Part shown: positions 1-6,735 of the stretch, piece after piece
Layout of the letters: each line of letters starts with the position of its first letter
How positions within the stretch are numbered: position 1 is the stretch's first letter
From: JAQCEJ01 sp046160425
Lineage (GTDB): Bacteria > Planctomycetota > Planctomycetia > Planctomycetales > Planctomycetaceae
Length of the DNA stretch: 6,885 nucleotides
Assembly (NCBI GenBank): GCA_046160425.1
Contig: JBJXGP010000426.1
Coordinates: forward strand, 1 to 6,885
Reading direction: 5' to 3'
Made by a program: the position numbers and the translations under genes
The notes under the pieces: generated by a model
The model's database searches: none
What the model was told of the DNA's origin: nothing
What the model saw: only the letters and a program-made list of their open reading frames with translations

Positions 1-2267
1 GGGATGTTCGACATATCGGTGCTGGCATCGCTCGCCGAGAAGTCGGCATCGAATACCATCTTGTGGACCAGTCCGTTCAGATTGAAGATCTCGCTTTTCG
101 CATTCGGGTACGGCTTCCAGAACATCACGCTGCCGCGAACGCCGGCGCTGCCGTACAGGCGATCGAGATTCTGACCCGTGAAATCGTTCCCCCAGTACGA
201 AGCCTCACCCATCACATAAGGGGCAAAGTTGACAGCGCCGAGATGCAACGGCATCGATAACTCGTGCCGCGTCATGAAGACCCCTCCTTCTGCATCGGTC
301 ACATAGGGGAGGGAAGTAAAAATATCCGCTGGCTGAGTCGGTTTGTCGCCGATCATGAGATGCGCGTAACCGGCTGAGGTGTGCGAACTCCAATTGAAGA
401 GGCCGTCGAACAACGGTTCGCCCAATCCATACACGTCGGCCTTGGGAGCCCACTGGGTCGTGGTTTCGATGCCGTCGATATCGGGGCGGACGAGCAATGT
501 TCCCGCCCAGTTATTCAGACGTTTGCGGGCGTAGAGCAGCGTTTCCTGGTCCTTGTCGTTGTTGAAATCGTCTTCGAAATATTGTTCGAAGAAATTGCGG
601 TCCGACAAAATTCCCAATTCGCCGAAGAGATCCCACTGGTTGGGGAGTTCTTGATGGTGGCGGTGCATGATGCGCCAGCGGTCGCTCGTTTCGGGGATCA
701 GGCTGCGACGCCCCAGTCCGAGATTATCGCTGCCGGTATCGTGAACGTAATACAGCGAACCGAGTCCCGACGAAATCCCCGGCATACCGAACAGGCTCTC
801 GGCTCGGTAATCCCCGCTGGTTCCGACACCGGGGCCGCGATCGCTGTAGTAATCGAGTTGTGAATTCCAATTCACGTTTTCGAGGGGATCGCGTCCGAGC
901 AGTTTGAACATGTTCCACGATGTGCGCACCTGTGTCCCGAAAACGCGATCCTGAGTCACGATGACGCCGTTGAGCGGGACGCCGGGATCCTCGGTCGGAG
1001 AACTCATGTAGGGGATGTATCCCACCGGGACGTCATCGAGGTAAAGTTTGGTGTTGAGGCTGGTGATCCACGGGACTTCTTTGATCTCATGTTCGCCATA
1101 CGTCGCGCCCTCGGCATGGTCGTGCGTCGTCAGCCAGGGGGTTGTGTAGTGCTGATCGAGAAAGACGTCGGTCGCCTGCAAGCGATACCCCGGTTTGCCG
1201 AACTGGCTCGTGCTGAACCATGCCTGTTTGGCGTGATACGATTTTTCTGAGAGCTGACGGACTCGCTCGGCTTTGACGCGCAGCGTTGCCCCCATGCCGG
1301 GAATCAGCGTGCGGATCTCGGCATCGAGCATCAGTCCCCGGTTGTCGCGGGCATCAAAGTACGCTTGCGTCGCAGTGATGACATCGTAGCCCTGCCGGAC
1401 GATGATGTTCCCATCGAGGTAGACCTGAAAGGGCATGTCGTCGGAATGCAGCAGTTCTTCCTGAAATTCGGTGTTCTCGGTCATCCCCGTCCAGATGACG
1501 ATGTTATCGGCGCTCAGGTCGATTGTGCCGTTTTCATGTACGCCGTCGATCATGATGGTGACTCCGCCGGTCAGCATCCAGACGCGTTCGGGAGGGGTGG
1601 TCTTGTCGGATCGCGACGTTTCGACGTTGTACGGAACCGAACTGCGCGGGAAGATGCGCACGCGGCGGACGTTCTCTCGCGTATCTGTCTTTTCCGATGC
1701 AGGCTTGCCGCTTAAAATTTCATCGGGTGCGGGAGGGACCACATATTGCGCCGGCTTTGTCTCCTGATCCTGCGCATCGGCCCGGCGTTTGGATGCGCGG
1801 GTAAATAGCGGGTCAACCAGCGGCTCGTTGTGATTGACCCGCTTGCGAATGGCCGCTTGAACTCCCTTATTGGTTTTCCATTCGAGAAGGAGCACGTTTT
1901 CCGAGAGAGTCCGCTCGGTGTTCTCGTAGGTCACGTCACCTTCTGCGTAAGCAGTGATCGTCGTCTCATCGTTTTTCGTGGTGGTCCAGACCACCATTTT
2001 TTCGGCGCTCACCGAAGTTTGACCGTGCGACACACGGCAATGGCCTCGGAGCATGGCGACGTATGAATCCCCTGCTTGCCACTCATGAGAATAATCTGCC
2101 AGCAACGTAATCGATTGATCGCCGATCGATGTCTGCTTGAGGGTAGAGTCGGGGAGGGGATCATCGCCGCGCACGCCGACCCCCGTGAGAAGCGTGGCGA
2201 GAATCGCTGCGCACACTCCTCCCGCAGAGAGGACTTTCCAATGTCGAACGAGGTGTCGTCCCGACAC
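1..2267 (-). CDS. lptD: LptD-like LPS-assembly outer-membrane protein, C-terminus cut by window edge
   Basis: LptD is the outer-membrane beta-barrel that, with its plug lipoprotein LptE, receives lipopolysaccharide from the periplasmic LptA bridge and inserts it into the outer leaflet. The frame is open for 755 codons from a GTG at 2267 and runs off the left edge. An in-frame TGA lies 11 codons upstream of the GTG and no ATG lies between, while GGAG sits 5 nt before it, so this start is well supported. Residues 1-34 form a signal peptide: Arg/Lys-rich start, hydrophobic 12-32, likely cleavage near VRG/DD. Two LptA/OstA-like beta segments follow (about 49-120 and 230-345), split by a Pro/charged linker. 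Residues 412-421, DVPVGYIPYM, match the LptD hallmark before the barrel (E. coli has DVPVFYSPYL). From about 435 the chain alternates like barrel strands, including RGPGVGTSGDYR. The barrel starts later than in E. coli, so the full protein probably exceeds 900 residues. Only Cys77 lies in the visible mature part. The family call is strong; the exact orthology is less so. Confidence 0.88.
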   Translation of the reverse strand, partial: MSGRHLVRHWKVLSAGGVCAAILATLLTGVGVRGDDPLPDSTLKQTSIGDQSITLLADYSHEWQAGDSYVAMLRGHCRVSHGQTSVSAEKMVVWTTTKNDETTITAYAEGDVTYENTERTLSENVLLLEWKTNKGVQAAIRKRVNHNEPLVDPLFTRASKRRADAQDQETKPAQYVVPPAPDEILSGKPASEKTDTRENVRRVRIFPRSSVPYNVETSRSDKTTPPERVWMLTGGVTIMIDGVHENGTIDLSADNIVIWTGMTENTEFQEELLHSDDMPFQVYLDGNIIVRQGYDVITATQAYFDARDNRGLMLDAEIRTLIPGMGATLRVKAERVRQLSEKSYHAKQAWFSTSQFGKPGYRLQATDVFLDQHYTTPWLTTHDHAEGATYGEHEIKEVPWITSLNTKLYLDDVPVGYIPYMSSPTEDPGVPLNGVIVTQDRVFGTQVRTSWNMFKLLGRDPLENVNWNSQLDYYSDRGPGVGTSGDYRAESLFGMPGISSGLGSLYYVHDTGSDNLGLGRRSLIPETSDRWRIMHRHHQELPNQWDLFGELGILSDRNFFEQYFEDDFNNDKDQETLLYARKRLNNWAGTLLVRPDIDGIETTTQWAPKADVYGLGEPLFDGLFNWSSHTSAGYAHLMIGDKPTQPADIFTSLPYVTDAEGGVFMTRHELSMPLHLGAVNFAPYVMGEASYWGNDFTGQNLDRLYGSAGVRGSVMFWKPYPNAKSEIFNLNGLVHKMVFDADFSASDASTDMSNI

Positions 2268-2272
2268 AGGCT

Positions 2273-2276
2273 CTCC
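2273..2276 (-). promoter_or_regulatory. Shine-Dalgarno site that fixes the GTG start of lptD
   Basis: The minus strand reads GGAG (within GGAGAG) 5 nt before the GTG at 2267. No ATG start occurs between the upstream in-frame TGA and this GTG, and the encoded N-terminus is a proper signal peptide, so all three signs agree. Confidence 0.7.
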
Positions 2277-2352
2277 AGAGTTGATCGGGGACCAGAATCA
2301 GAGCGGAAATGAAAAACTACGCGGTTAACACAATTTACTAAAGTGGGGCGGG

Positions 2353-2381
2353 ATTATAGGCCAGGTCTGGGATCTGGTCAA
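2353..2381 (-). promoter_or_regulatory. Sigma70-type promoter of lptD
   Basis: On the minus strand TTGACC (2381-2376, five of six consensus bases) is followed by a 17-nt spacer and a perfect TATAAT (2358-2353). Transcription would start near 2346, giving a leader of roughly 80 nt before the GTG at 2267. The promoter begins about 35 nt after the stop of the upstream glycosyltransferase gene, so lptD can be expressed on its own even if read-through from upstream also occurs. Confidence 0.75.
2359..2379. promoter_or_regulatory. Imperfect dyad inside the lptD promoter, possible operator
   Basis: GGCCAG (2359-2364) and CTGGTC (2374-2379) form an inverted repeat with 5 of 6 bases paired around a 9-nt centre. 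It fills the spacer and reaches into the -35 hexamer. The position would suit a repressor. A shorter dyad, CCAG-GT-CTGG (2361-2370), lies inside it. No known regulator site was recognised. Confidence 0.3.
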
Positions 2382-2415
2382 TAAGGGTTCACGCCAGAGC
2401 CGTCGTCACAACTCA

Positions 2416-3831
2416 TTATGTAGACGTCTCTTGTGGTGTGGGATCGGCCGTCAAACCGGGCTTGACACACGCCAGTGCCGCAAGCAGCGCAATCATCGGC
2501 ACAACCGGACCCCGCATGCGCATGTTCGTCCAGTACACCAGATGAGCGGCGGTAAAAGTGAAAATCGGCATGAGGATCAGTACCCAGGCGGGACTGATAA
2601 ACCCATTCGATGCCGGTTCCCCTCCGTCGGTCAACGCGAGGGAGCCCCGCCGAATTCGATGCGCGACCGAAATTCCGAATCGAAAAAGACCAATCAACAT
2701 CAGGCAGGTCACGACGCCGTAATACACGGCGATCAGCACAAAGAGACTCGCGGGAAGCGAGGCTTCACTCGACGTCATGGGGGTGAGATTCCAGAACCAC
2801 AAGAATCGTTTGCCGCAGGCTTTGAGAAACGTCGTCGGCTCATCTTGAATCGTGCGATACGCCTCTTGGTACATCCAGCGGTCTCGCTCTGTTTCGGTGG
2901 CGACGGGGGGAGACGCGCGGCCGATTTGTTGTTCCAGTTCGCTCTGCCAGTTGAGCAGACTCTTTTCTTCCCAATACGCTCCCCAGGGGCGATCGACTAC
3001 CTCGCGATAGAACGTTGGGTTATTCGCCAGCAAGAGTGTGTATCCCCCGTGCGTCGTCGTCAAGATCGGCGAATCGAGGACCAGTTGATTGCGGATCACC
3101 CACGGACCGGCAATGCAGATCACTCCGCACAATTCCAGAATCGGAGCACAATGCCTGAGCCTGTCGCTGAATGTTGAATCATCATCGATTGAAACACGAT
3201 CGCGTGAAACTCTGCGGGCGTTGGAGCACTCGTATATTTTGCGAATCGACCAATATCCCGCATAAACGGCGCCCGTCATCCACACCGTCGGGCGACACAA
3301 CGCGGCGAGTCCAAACAGCACCCCCGATGCAAATCGACGGACTGCTCCCATCGTCAGGTTGGAATCACTTTCCGCCCGGACAACACAAAGCAGCCACGCC
3401 GTCATGAGACAGGCACAGCAGACTTCCGTCATAGGATATGTGCCGTAATGCAGCAGAATCGGGTCGACAGCGACGAGCGCTGCGGCGATGAAGGCCCCGA
3501 TGCGCAATCGCAATGCCACGCCGAGCTTCCATGTGAGATACACGGTGGCGATTCCCAGGCTGCATTGCAGAAGTGCCACTCCCCATGTGACGCCGACGAG
3601 CGGAATCAACGGGGCCAGAAGCAGCGGGAATAAGGGAGGCCGATAAGCGGTCGGCGTGTTTGTTCCGGGAGAGGAGTATCCGCGGCCGTCGCTGATCGAT
3701 AGAGCAATCCCGACGTAGGCATCGAGATCGTCGGTGAGATGATGCGAAAACTGCCAGCAGGCACTCAGTCGCACCAAGCCCGCCAGCGCGAGACAGAGCA
3801 AAAGGCCTCGGCGTTGATTTCCGACATCCAT
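2416..3831 (-). CDS. GT-C (PMT/ArnT-type, GT39-like) membrane glycosyltransferase
   Basis: This is a polytopic inner-membrane protein of 471 residues. GT-C enzymes move a sugar from a polyprenyl-phosphate donor to a lipid, glycan or protein acceptor on the periplasmic face. Diagnostic features in order are: a first membrane span at 10-26; a first periplasmic loop with the acidic cluster TDDLDAY (33-39), where these enzymes keep their catalytic Asp; the loop signature YRPPLFP (63-69); HYGTYPMTEV (128-137) with the usual TE; GLAALCRPT (174-182); and GPWVIRN (242-248). Further spans lie near 68-103, 108-126, 134-151, 166-195, 231-246, 360-386, 411-433 and 440-456. A periplasmic domain occupies 250-355 and starts with THGGYTLLLANNPTFY. 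The ATG at 3831 has only AAGG two bases upstream, a poor ribosome site, so translation may depend on the 71-codon ORF ahead of it. Its product and donor cannot be read from sequence; the neighbouring GT2 could supply the donor. Confidence 0.82.
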   Translation of the reverse strand: MDVGNQRRGLLLCLALAGLVRLSACWQFSHHLTDDLDAYVGIALSISDGRGYSSPGTNTPTAYRPPLFPLLLAPLIPLVGVTWGVALLQCSLGIATVYLTWKLGVALRLRIGAFIAAALVAVDPILLHYGTYPMTEVCCACLMTAWLLCVVRAESDSNLTMGAVRRFASGVLFGLAALCRPTVWMTGAVYAGYWSIRKIYECSNARRVSRDRVSIDDDSTFSDRLRHCAPILELCGVICIAGPWVIRNQLVLDSPILTTTHGGYTLLLANNPTFYREVVDRPWGAYWEEKSLLNWQSELEQQIGRASPPVATETERDRWMYQEAYRTIQDEPTTFLKACGKRFLWFWNLTPMTSSEASLPASLFVLIAVYYGVVTCLMLIGLFRFGISVAHRIRRGSLALTDGGEPASNGFISPAWVLILMPIFTFTAAHLVYWTNMRMRGPVVPMIALLAALACVKPGLTADPTPQETST

Positions 3832-3858
3832 CGCCTTACATTTCGAAAGAGCCGCGAT

Positions 3859-4074
3859 CTACCTCGGCCGCGTCAGGTTCTCGTCGAACTGATTCTGCAG
3901 CAATTCGCGTTCGGTCGTCGGGCATCGTCCGCGAAATTGAGGACCGTTGAGAACCGAATCATCCGGCTCATCGCGCAGAGATTCCGCGTTCGGCGTGGTC
4001 ACCGTATGAGGTTCGTCGAAACGCAAGATTTGAGGGTGCATTGTCGGTCTGTTTTCTGATGCTTGTGACATCAT
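3859..4074 (-). CDS. Small hypothetical protein, in frame with the GT-C gene behind a TAG
   Basis: I do not recognise this 71-residue protein. It starts MMSQASENRP and ends ENLTRPR. It is hydrophilic and acidic-to-neutral, with no membrane span or signal peptide and one Cys. Support for coding comes from AGGAG (4083-4079), 4 nt before the first ATG (4074) and 7 nt before the second (4071, perhaps the better start), and from GC-rich third positions in the later codons. It stops at a TAG (3861-3859), 27 nt before the GT-C start and in the same reading frame. It may therefore be a separate leader gene coupled to the glycosyltransferase. It could also be a cytosolic N-terminal extension of that protein cut off by a nonsense change or sequencing error; the flippase-like protein in this window carries a comparable hydrophilic extension of about 48 residues. 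Confidence 0.5.
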   Translation of the reverse strand: MMSQASENRPTMHPQILRFDEPHTVTTPNAESLRDEPDDSVLNGPQFRGRCPTTERELLQNQFDENLTRPR

Positions 4075-4078
4075 CGAG

Positions 4079-4083
4079 CTCCT
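4079..4083 (-). promoter_or_regulatory. Shine-Dalgarno site of the 71-codon ORF
   Basis: AGGAG on the minus strand stands 4 nt before the ATG at 4074 and 7 nt before the ATG at 4071. It is one of the clearest ribosome sites in the window and is the main reason to accept the small ORF as translated. Confidence 0.55.
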
Positions 4084-4382
4084 GTCTCGTTTCCATACTT
4101 AACGGCATATAGCCCGATTGGATGATTGCCAGCTACGTTATCCCGCAAAAGGTTTTGGGGGATGTTGAGTCGTTCTTTAATACCGTCAGAAGTTTTCGAC
4201 GGGTATATGATGTGATTGCGGATCGACAAGAACCGGACTTGGCCCGCGCTGATGGGATCGGTCTCGGACTTCCAAGTTCACCAATATTCTAACCGCCGCA
4301 CCATGCCGGATACAACTCCATTTTTGACGCTCTGAAATTCTCGACTAAAACTCCGCGACTGAGGCAGGTATAAAGTGACTTT
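4084..4382. other. Gene-free stretch between GT2 and the small ORF
   Basis: No ORF with convincing coding character, tRNA or repeat array was seen here. The stretch is less GC-rich than its neighbours and separates the GT2 gene from the small-ORF/GT-C pair. It probably holds the leader and promoter of that pair. The best candidate is weak: TTGTCG (4229-4224), a 16-nt spacer and TATACC (4207-4202), each hexamer four of six to consensus. Confidence 0.35.
4202..4229 (-). promoter_or_regulatory. Weak promoter candidate for the small ORF / GT-C pair
   Basis: TTGTCG and TATACC on the minus strand are spaced by 16 nt. Both hexamers match sigma70 consensus at four of six positions, and the leader would be about 120 nt. 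The match is no better than several chance hits, so position upstream of the gene pair is most of the support. Confidence 0.2.
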
Positions 4383-4455
4383 AACGGTTGTGCCATCTCG
4401 TGTCTAAGTCGATGATTCGACGAGGTTTGGTGCGCGAAATCCCCTGCCAACCGTT
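4383..4455 (-). repeat. Inverted repeat with inner hairpin directly after the GT2 stop codon
   Basis: AACGGTTG (4383-4390) and CAACCGTT (4448-4455) are perfect 8-bp inverted arms, 57 nt apart. The right arm includes the last base of the GT2 stop codon. Inside lies a 5-bp hairpin, GTCGA-TGAT-TCGAC (4408-4421). In the GT2 transcript this would fold the 3' end just after the stop. There is no U-run after it, so it is not a classic intrinsic terminator; it may stabilise the 3' end or be chance. Confidence 0.35.
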
Positions 4456-5489
4456 CACGTCTGCGGGGTCTGAGATGTAATCGATTCGGCGATGCTGAAT
4501 GCATCCTGCGTCTGGCCGGTTCGGGCGACGATCAGTTCGGCCATCAAACCGAAACTGATGCCTTGCGCACCGAGCAGCATTGCTGCGATCGAATATGCAA
4601 GCAGCGGACGATTTCCGATCGGCGATTTTTCGAGGCATCCGCAGACATTCATCATCAGCCACAACATTCCCAGGTAGGAAAGGCCGCACAATCCGAGCAT
4701 GAAGAATCCCAGTCCCCACGCCCCGAGAATGTGTTGAGGGCGTTGCCCGAAGCCGGTTAAAAACTTGACCGTCAGCAGATCGAGAAATCCTCGCAGAAAC
4801 CGGCGGACGCCATATTTCGAATGCCCATGTTTGCGCGGCCGATGATGTACGGCGAATTCGGTCACGCGAAATCCGCGGGCATGGGCCAATACGGGAATGA
4901 ACCGATGCAATTCACCGTACAATCGAATTTCGTTGGCGACCTCTTTGCGAAACAATTTGAGCCCGCAGTTGTGATCGTGCAGCTTTAGCCCGGTTAACCA
5001 GCCGACGAGGCCATTGAAGACTTTGCTGGGATAAACTTTGTGCCACGGATCGAGGCGATGTTTCTTCCAGCCGTTGACGACGTCGAAGCCGTTATCGAGT
5101 TCGGCAATCATCCCCGGAACTTCCAACGGGTCATCCTGCAAGTCGGCATCCATCATCAGGCACAATTCTCCGCGAGCCGTTTGCAACCCGGCGGTCAGCG
5201 CAGCAGCCTTGCCGAAGTTTCTGCGAAACCGGATGCACGAAACTCGCATATCGTTCGCAGCGAGCTGCTTGAGTAGATTCCACGAGCCGTCCGACGAGCC
5301 GTCGTCCACGAAAATTATTTCGCAGTCGATCTGATTTTGGGAGCAGGCCTTGTCGATCTCCGCATGGAGTTCCAGCAAGCTCCCCGCTTCATTGAACACG
5401 GGAACAACAATCGACAACAAACGTCCTGCGGCACTTTGACCGGAGGGTTGAATAGCAGCCGTGGTTTGGTTTTCGATCATCGCCGTCAT
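4455..5489 (-). CDS. GT2 polyprenyl-phosphate glycosyltransferase (DPM1/GtrB/ArnC-like) with two C-terminal membrane spans
   Basis: This inner-membrane enzyme has a cytosolic GT-A domain and probably transfers a sugar from a nucleotide donor to undecaprenyl or another polyprenyl phosphate. Visible motifs are: the fold start LSIVVPVFNE (25-34), VDDGSSDGS (61-69) for nucleotide binding, the metal-binding DAD in DADLQDDP (114-121), NCGLKLF (174-180), GELHRF (192-197) and the basic HHRPRKHGHSKYG (215-227) typical of polyprenyl-phosphate enzymes. Two hydrophobic spans follow (about 254-281 and 297-322), as in GtrB-type proteins. The length of 344 is normal for the two-span type. The ATG at 5489 is preceded directly by an in-frame TGA and overlaps the stop of the mini-ORF (ATGA). 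It has no clear ribosome site, so translation is probably coupled to upstream reading. The sugar cannot be told from sequence. It is a natural donor source for the GT-C enzyme nearby. Confidence 0.88.
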   Translation of the reverse strand: MTAMIENQTTAAIQPSGQSAAGRLLSIVVPVFNEAGSLLELHAEIDKACSQNQIDCEIIFVDDGSSDGSWNLLKQLAANDMRVSCIRFRRNFGKAAALTAGLQTARGELCLMMDADLQDDPLEVPGMIAELDNGFDVVNGWKKHRLDPWHKVYPSKVFNGLVGWLTGLKLHDHNCGLKLFRKEVANEIRLYGELHRFIPVLAHARGFRVTEFAVHHRPRKHGHSKYGVRRFLRGFLDLLTVKFLTGFGQRPQHILGAWGLGFFMLGLCGLSYLGMLWLMMNVCGCLEKSPIGNRPLLAYSIAAMLLGAQGISFGLMAELIVARTGQTQDAFSIAESITSQTPQT

Positions 5490-5602
5490 TCATCCATCAA
5501 GGGGCCGACGTATGTCTGAACGCCAGGAATATCGTCTATTGTTTGTGGATAAGCTATATCGTATGCGGGGCCTGAAGATAACACCAGCCGGGGCCGTTTC
5601 AT
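5486..5602 (-). CDS. Possible 38-residue mini-ORF joined to both neighbours by ATGA overlaps
   Basis: The ORF starts MKRPRLVLSSG and ends VGPLMDE. Its ATG (5602-5600) overlaps the TGA of the flippase-like gene, and its TGA (5488-5486) overlaps the ATG of the GT2 gene, so the three would be read by stop-and-restart. It has no membrane span, Cys or known motif and no Shine-Dalgarno of its own. Against it, several codons (two ATA, one TTA, one TCA) look unlike the neighbours, so the stretch may be a spacer that only keeps ribosomes moving. GGCCCC occurs three times in and around it on the minus strand (near 5595, 5572 and 5506). I do not recognise any family. Confidence 0.4.
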   Translation of the reverse strand: MKRPRLVLSSGPAYDIAYPQTIDDIPGVQTYVGPLMDE

Positions 5603-6735
5603 TCGGCTGACTGTTGAGTTTGCCCCGGCGGAGAGTATCGAACGAACACGTACAATACCGCGGCGGTGGTGAATTCGGCCAACAACCAGACCAGACGCAA
5701 GATCAACGCGGATACAACGGCTACACGAGATGTGATTACCGATTGTCCGCGGAGAAATTCGATCAACAGCCCTTCGCGAATCCCCAGGCCACCCGGAACC
5801 AGAAACACGAAAAATGCCCCAGCGGTGGCCCACGATACCGCGGCGGTCCACAGGGGCCACTCATGCCACGTGATCGGTCCTCCGGTTACTCCTTTGAGGG
5901 TGAGACCGTAACTGACGCCATGAATTCCCCAACCCACCGAGAGCAATAACCAACTCGACCACGGTATCGACCAGCGCTTGCCGTGAAAATTCAACGAGGG
6001 TTTAAGCGTCCGCAGGAGCTTAATGAGAAATCCTGAAGACGCGCTGCCGATCGTCGGTACGATCAAAAAGATGACGAGGAGCGCGACGGAGAATCTCCAG
6101 GTCAACGGGTCGGCGTCGGGCATCTCGGCGGATAAATTCGGCTCTGCGTCTCTGCCAAGAAGATTTTCCAACATCGCCGGACCTCTGACGGCTCCGCTCA
6201 ATACCAGCGCGAGCGGCAACAATAAACCGACCGACATCGTTCCCAGTGTTTCGAGCGTCGTCGTGATCATCCCCACCCAGAGATTGACTCCCGCTGGTTT
6301 TAACATGGCAGCACGAACGGCGAGCACCGCCGCTTTACCGGGGACATATTTCCCCAAATGTCCCGCAAAATAAGCGCGAGCACAGAAGAAAAAGGCTACA
6401 TGCGTTCCCGATGACGCCAGCATCCGTTGCCAGACCACCACAGCAGGACACCAGCCCAACACGTTGGTACACGCGGCGAGTATCAACCATCCGAATTGAA
6501 AATCCCAGTTTTGCAGATCATCCTGTTGCCAGAGTTTGATCGCACGCTGACCGACCAGCCAGATGATGAGCAGACAGACGATCCATCGCAAGCCGGTCCA
6601 GGAACGCCGGACGATGACCTTCCGACGGTCGAGCGGATCGCGCACTTCGCGCTGCGCATCCTGCGATGAGATGTACACATTCTCGATCGCGGGAGTCTTT
6701 TCACTCGGTTGCGGGTCGCTCGGAATTAAATTCAT
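5599..6735 (-). CDS. UPF0104 / lysylphosphatidylglycerol-synthase TM-region family membrane protein
   Basis: This is a multi-span inner-membrane protein of 378 residues in the COG0392/LPG_synthase_TM family. The family includes the flippase half of MprF and many stand-alone members found beside glycosyltransferases of lipid and glycan pathways. The first 48 residues are hydrophilic and presumably cytosolic. Family marks are GHLGKYVPGKAAVLAVRA (125-142), the conserved loop with PGK, and VPGGLGIREGLL (313-324). Hydrophobic spans lie near 50-63, 81-100, 112-124, 150-182, 214-232, 261-280, 292-312 and 335-366. There is no MprF-type soluble synthase domain, so lysyl transfer is not expected. The ATG at 6735 has only a weak GGA upstream. 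Its stop overlaps the mini-ORF start, and it leads the cluster with the GT2. A role in moving or handling the lipid-linked sugar is inference from context. Confidence 0.82.
   Translation of the reverse strand: MNLIPSDPQPSEKTPAIENVYISSQDAQREVRDPLDRRKVIVRRSWTGLRWIVCLLIIWLVGQRAIKLWQQDDLQNWDFQFGWLILAACTNVLGWCPAVVVWQRMLASSGTHVAFFFCARAYFAGHLGKYVPGKAAVLAVRAAMLKPAGVNLWVGMITTTLETLGTMSVGLLLPLALVLSGAVRGPAMLENLLGRDAEPNLSAEMPDADPLTWRFSVALLVIFLIVPTIGSASSGFLIKLLRTLKPSLNFHGKRWSIPWSSWLLLSVGWGIHGVSYGLTLKGVTGGPITWHEWPLWTAAVSWATAGAFFVFLVPGGLGIREGLLIEFLRGQSVITSRVAVVSALILRLVWLLAEFTTAAVLYVFVRYSPPGQTQQSAE

Noticed and set aside
381..1767. Plus-strand ORFs opposite lptD (for example 381-863, 1365-1715, 1471-1767)
   Set aside because: They lie antisense to the uninterrupted lptD frame, which has a signal peptide and family motifs; their products show no domain pattern.
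2382..2415. Possible terminator between the GT-C gene and the lptD promoter
   Set aside because: No stable GC stem followed by a U-run is visible on the minus strand in this gap.
2431..3177. 248-codon plus-strand ORF opposite the GT-C gene
   Set aside because: Low-complexity, Arg/Gln/His-rich product typical of an antisense shadow; the minus frame carries clear GT-C motifs and membrane spans.
4370..4382. Palindrome AAAGT-G-ACTTT near 4373
   Set aside because: A loop of one base cannot form a hairpin as such, and there is no adjoining signal.
4289..4719. Minus-strand ORFs of 71 and 112 codons at 4289-4504 and 4381-4719
   Set aside because: Both overlap the GT2 C-terminus in other frames, are Arg-rich without motifs and have no ribosome sites.
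5550..5580. Promoter-like TTATCT-N17-TATAGC inside the flippase/GT2 junction
   Set aside because: Three of six and four of six matches are at chance level, and the ATGA overlaps favour co-translation over a separate promoter.
5603..5860. The 124-codon frame extending the mini-ORF upstream to 5860
   Set aside because: Its upstream part overlaps the well-supported flippase-like gene out of frame; only the part from the ATG at 5602 merits discussion.
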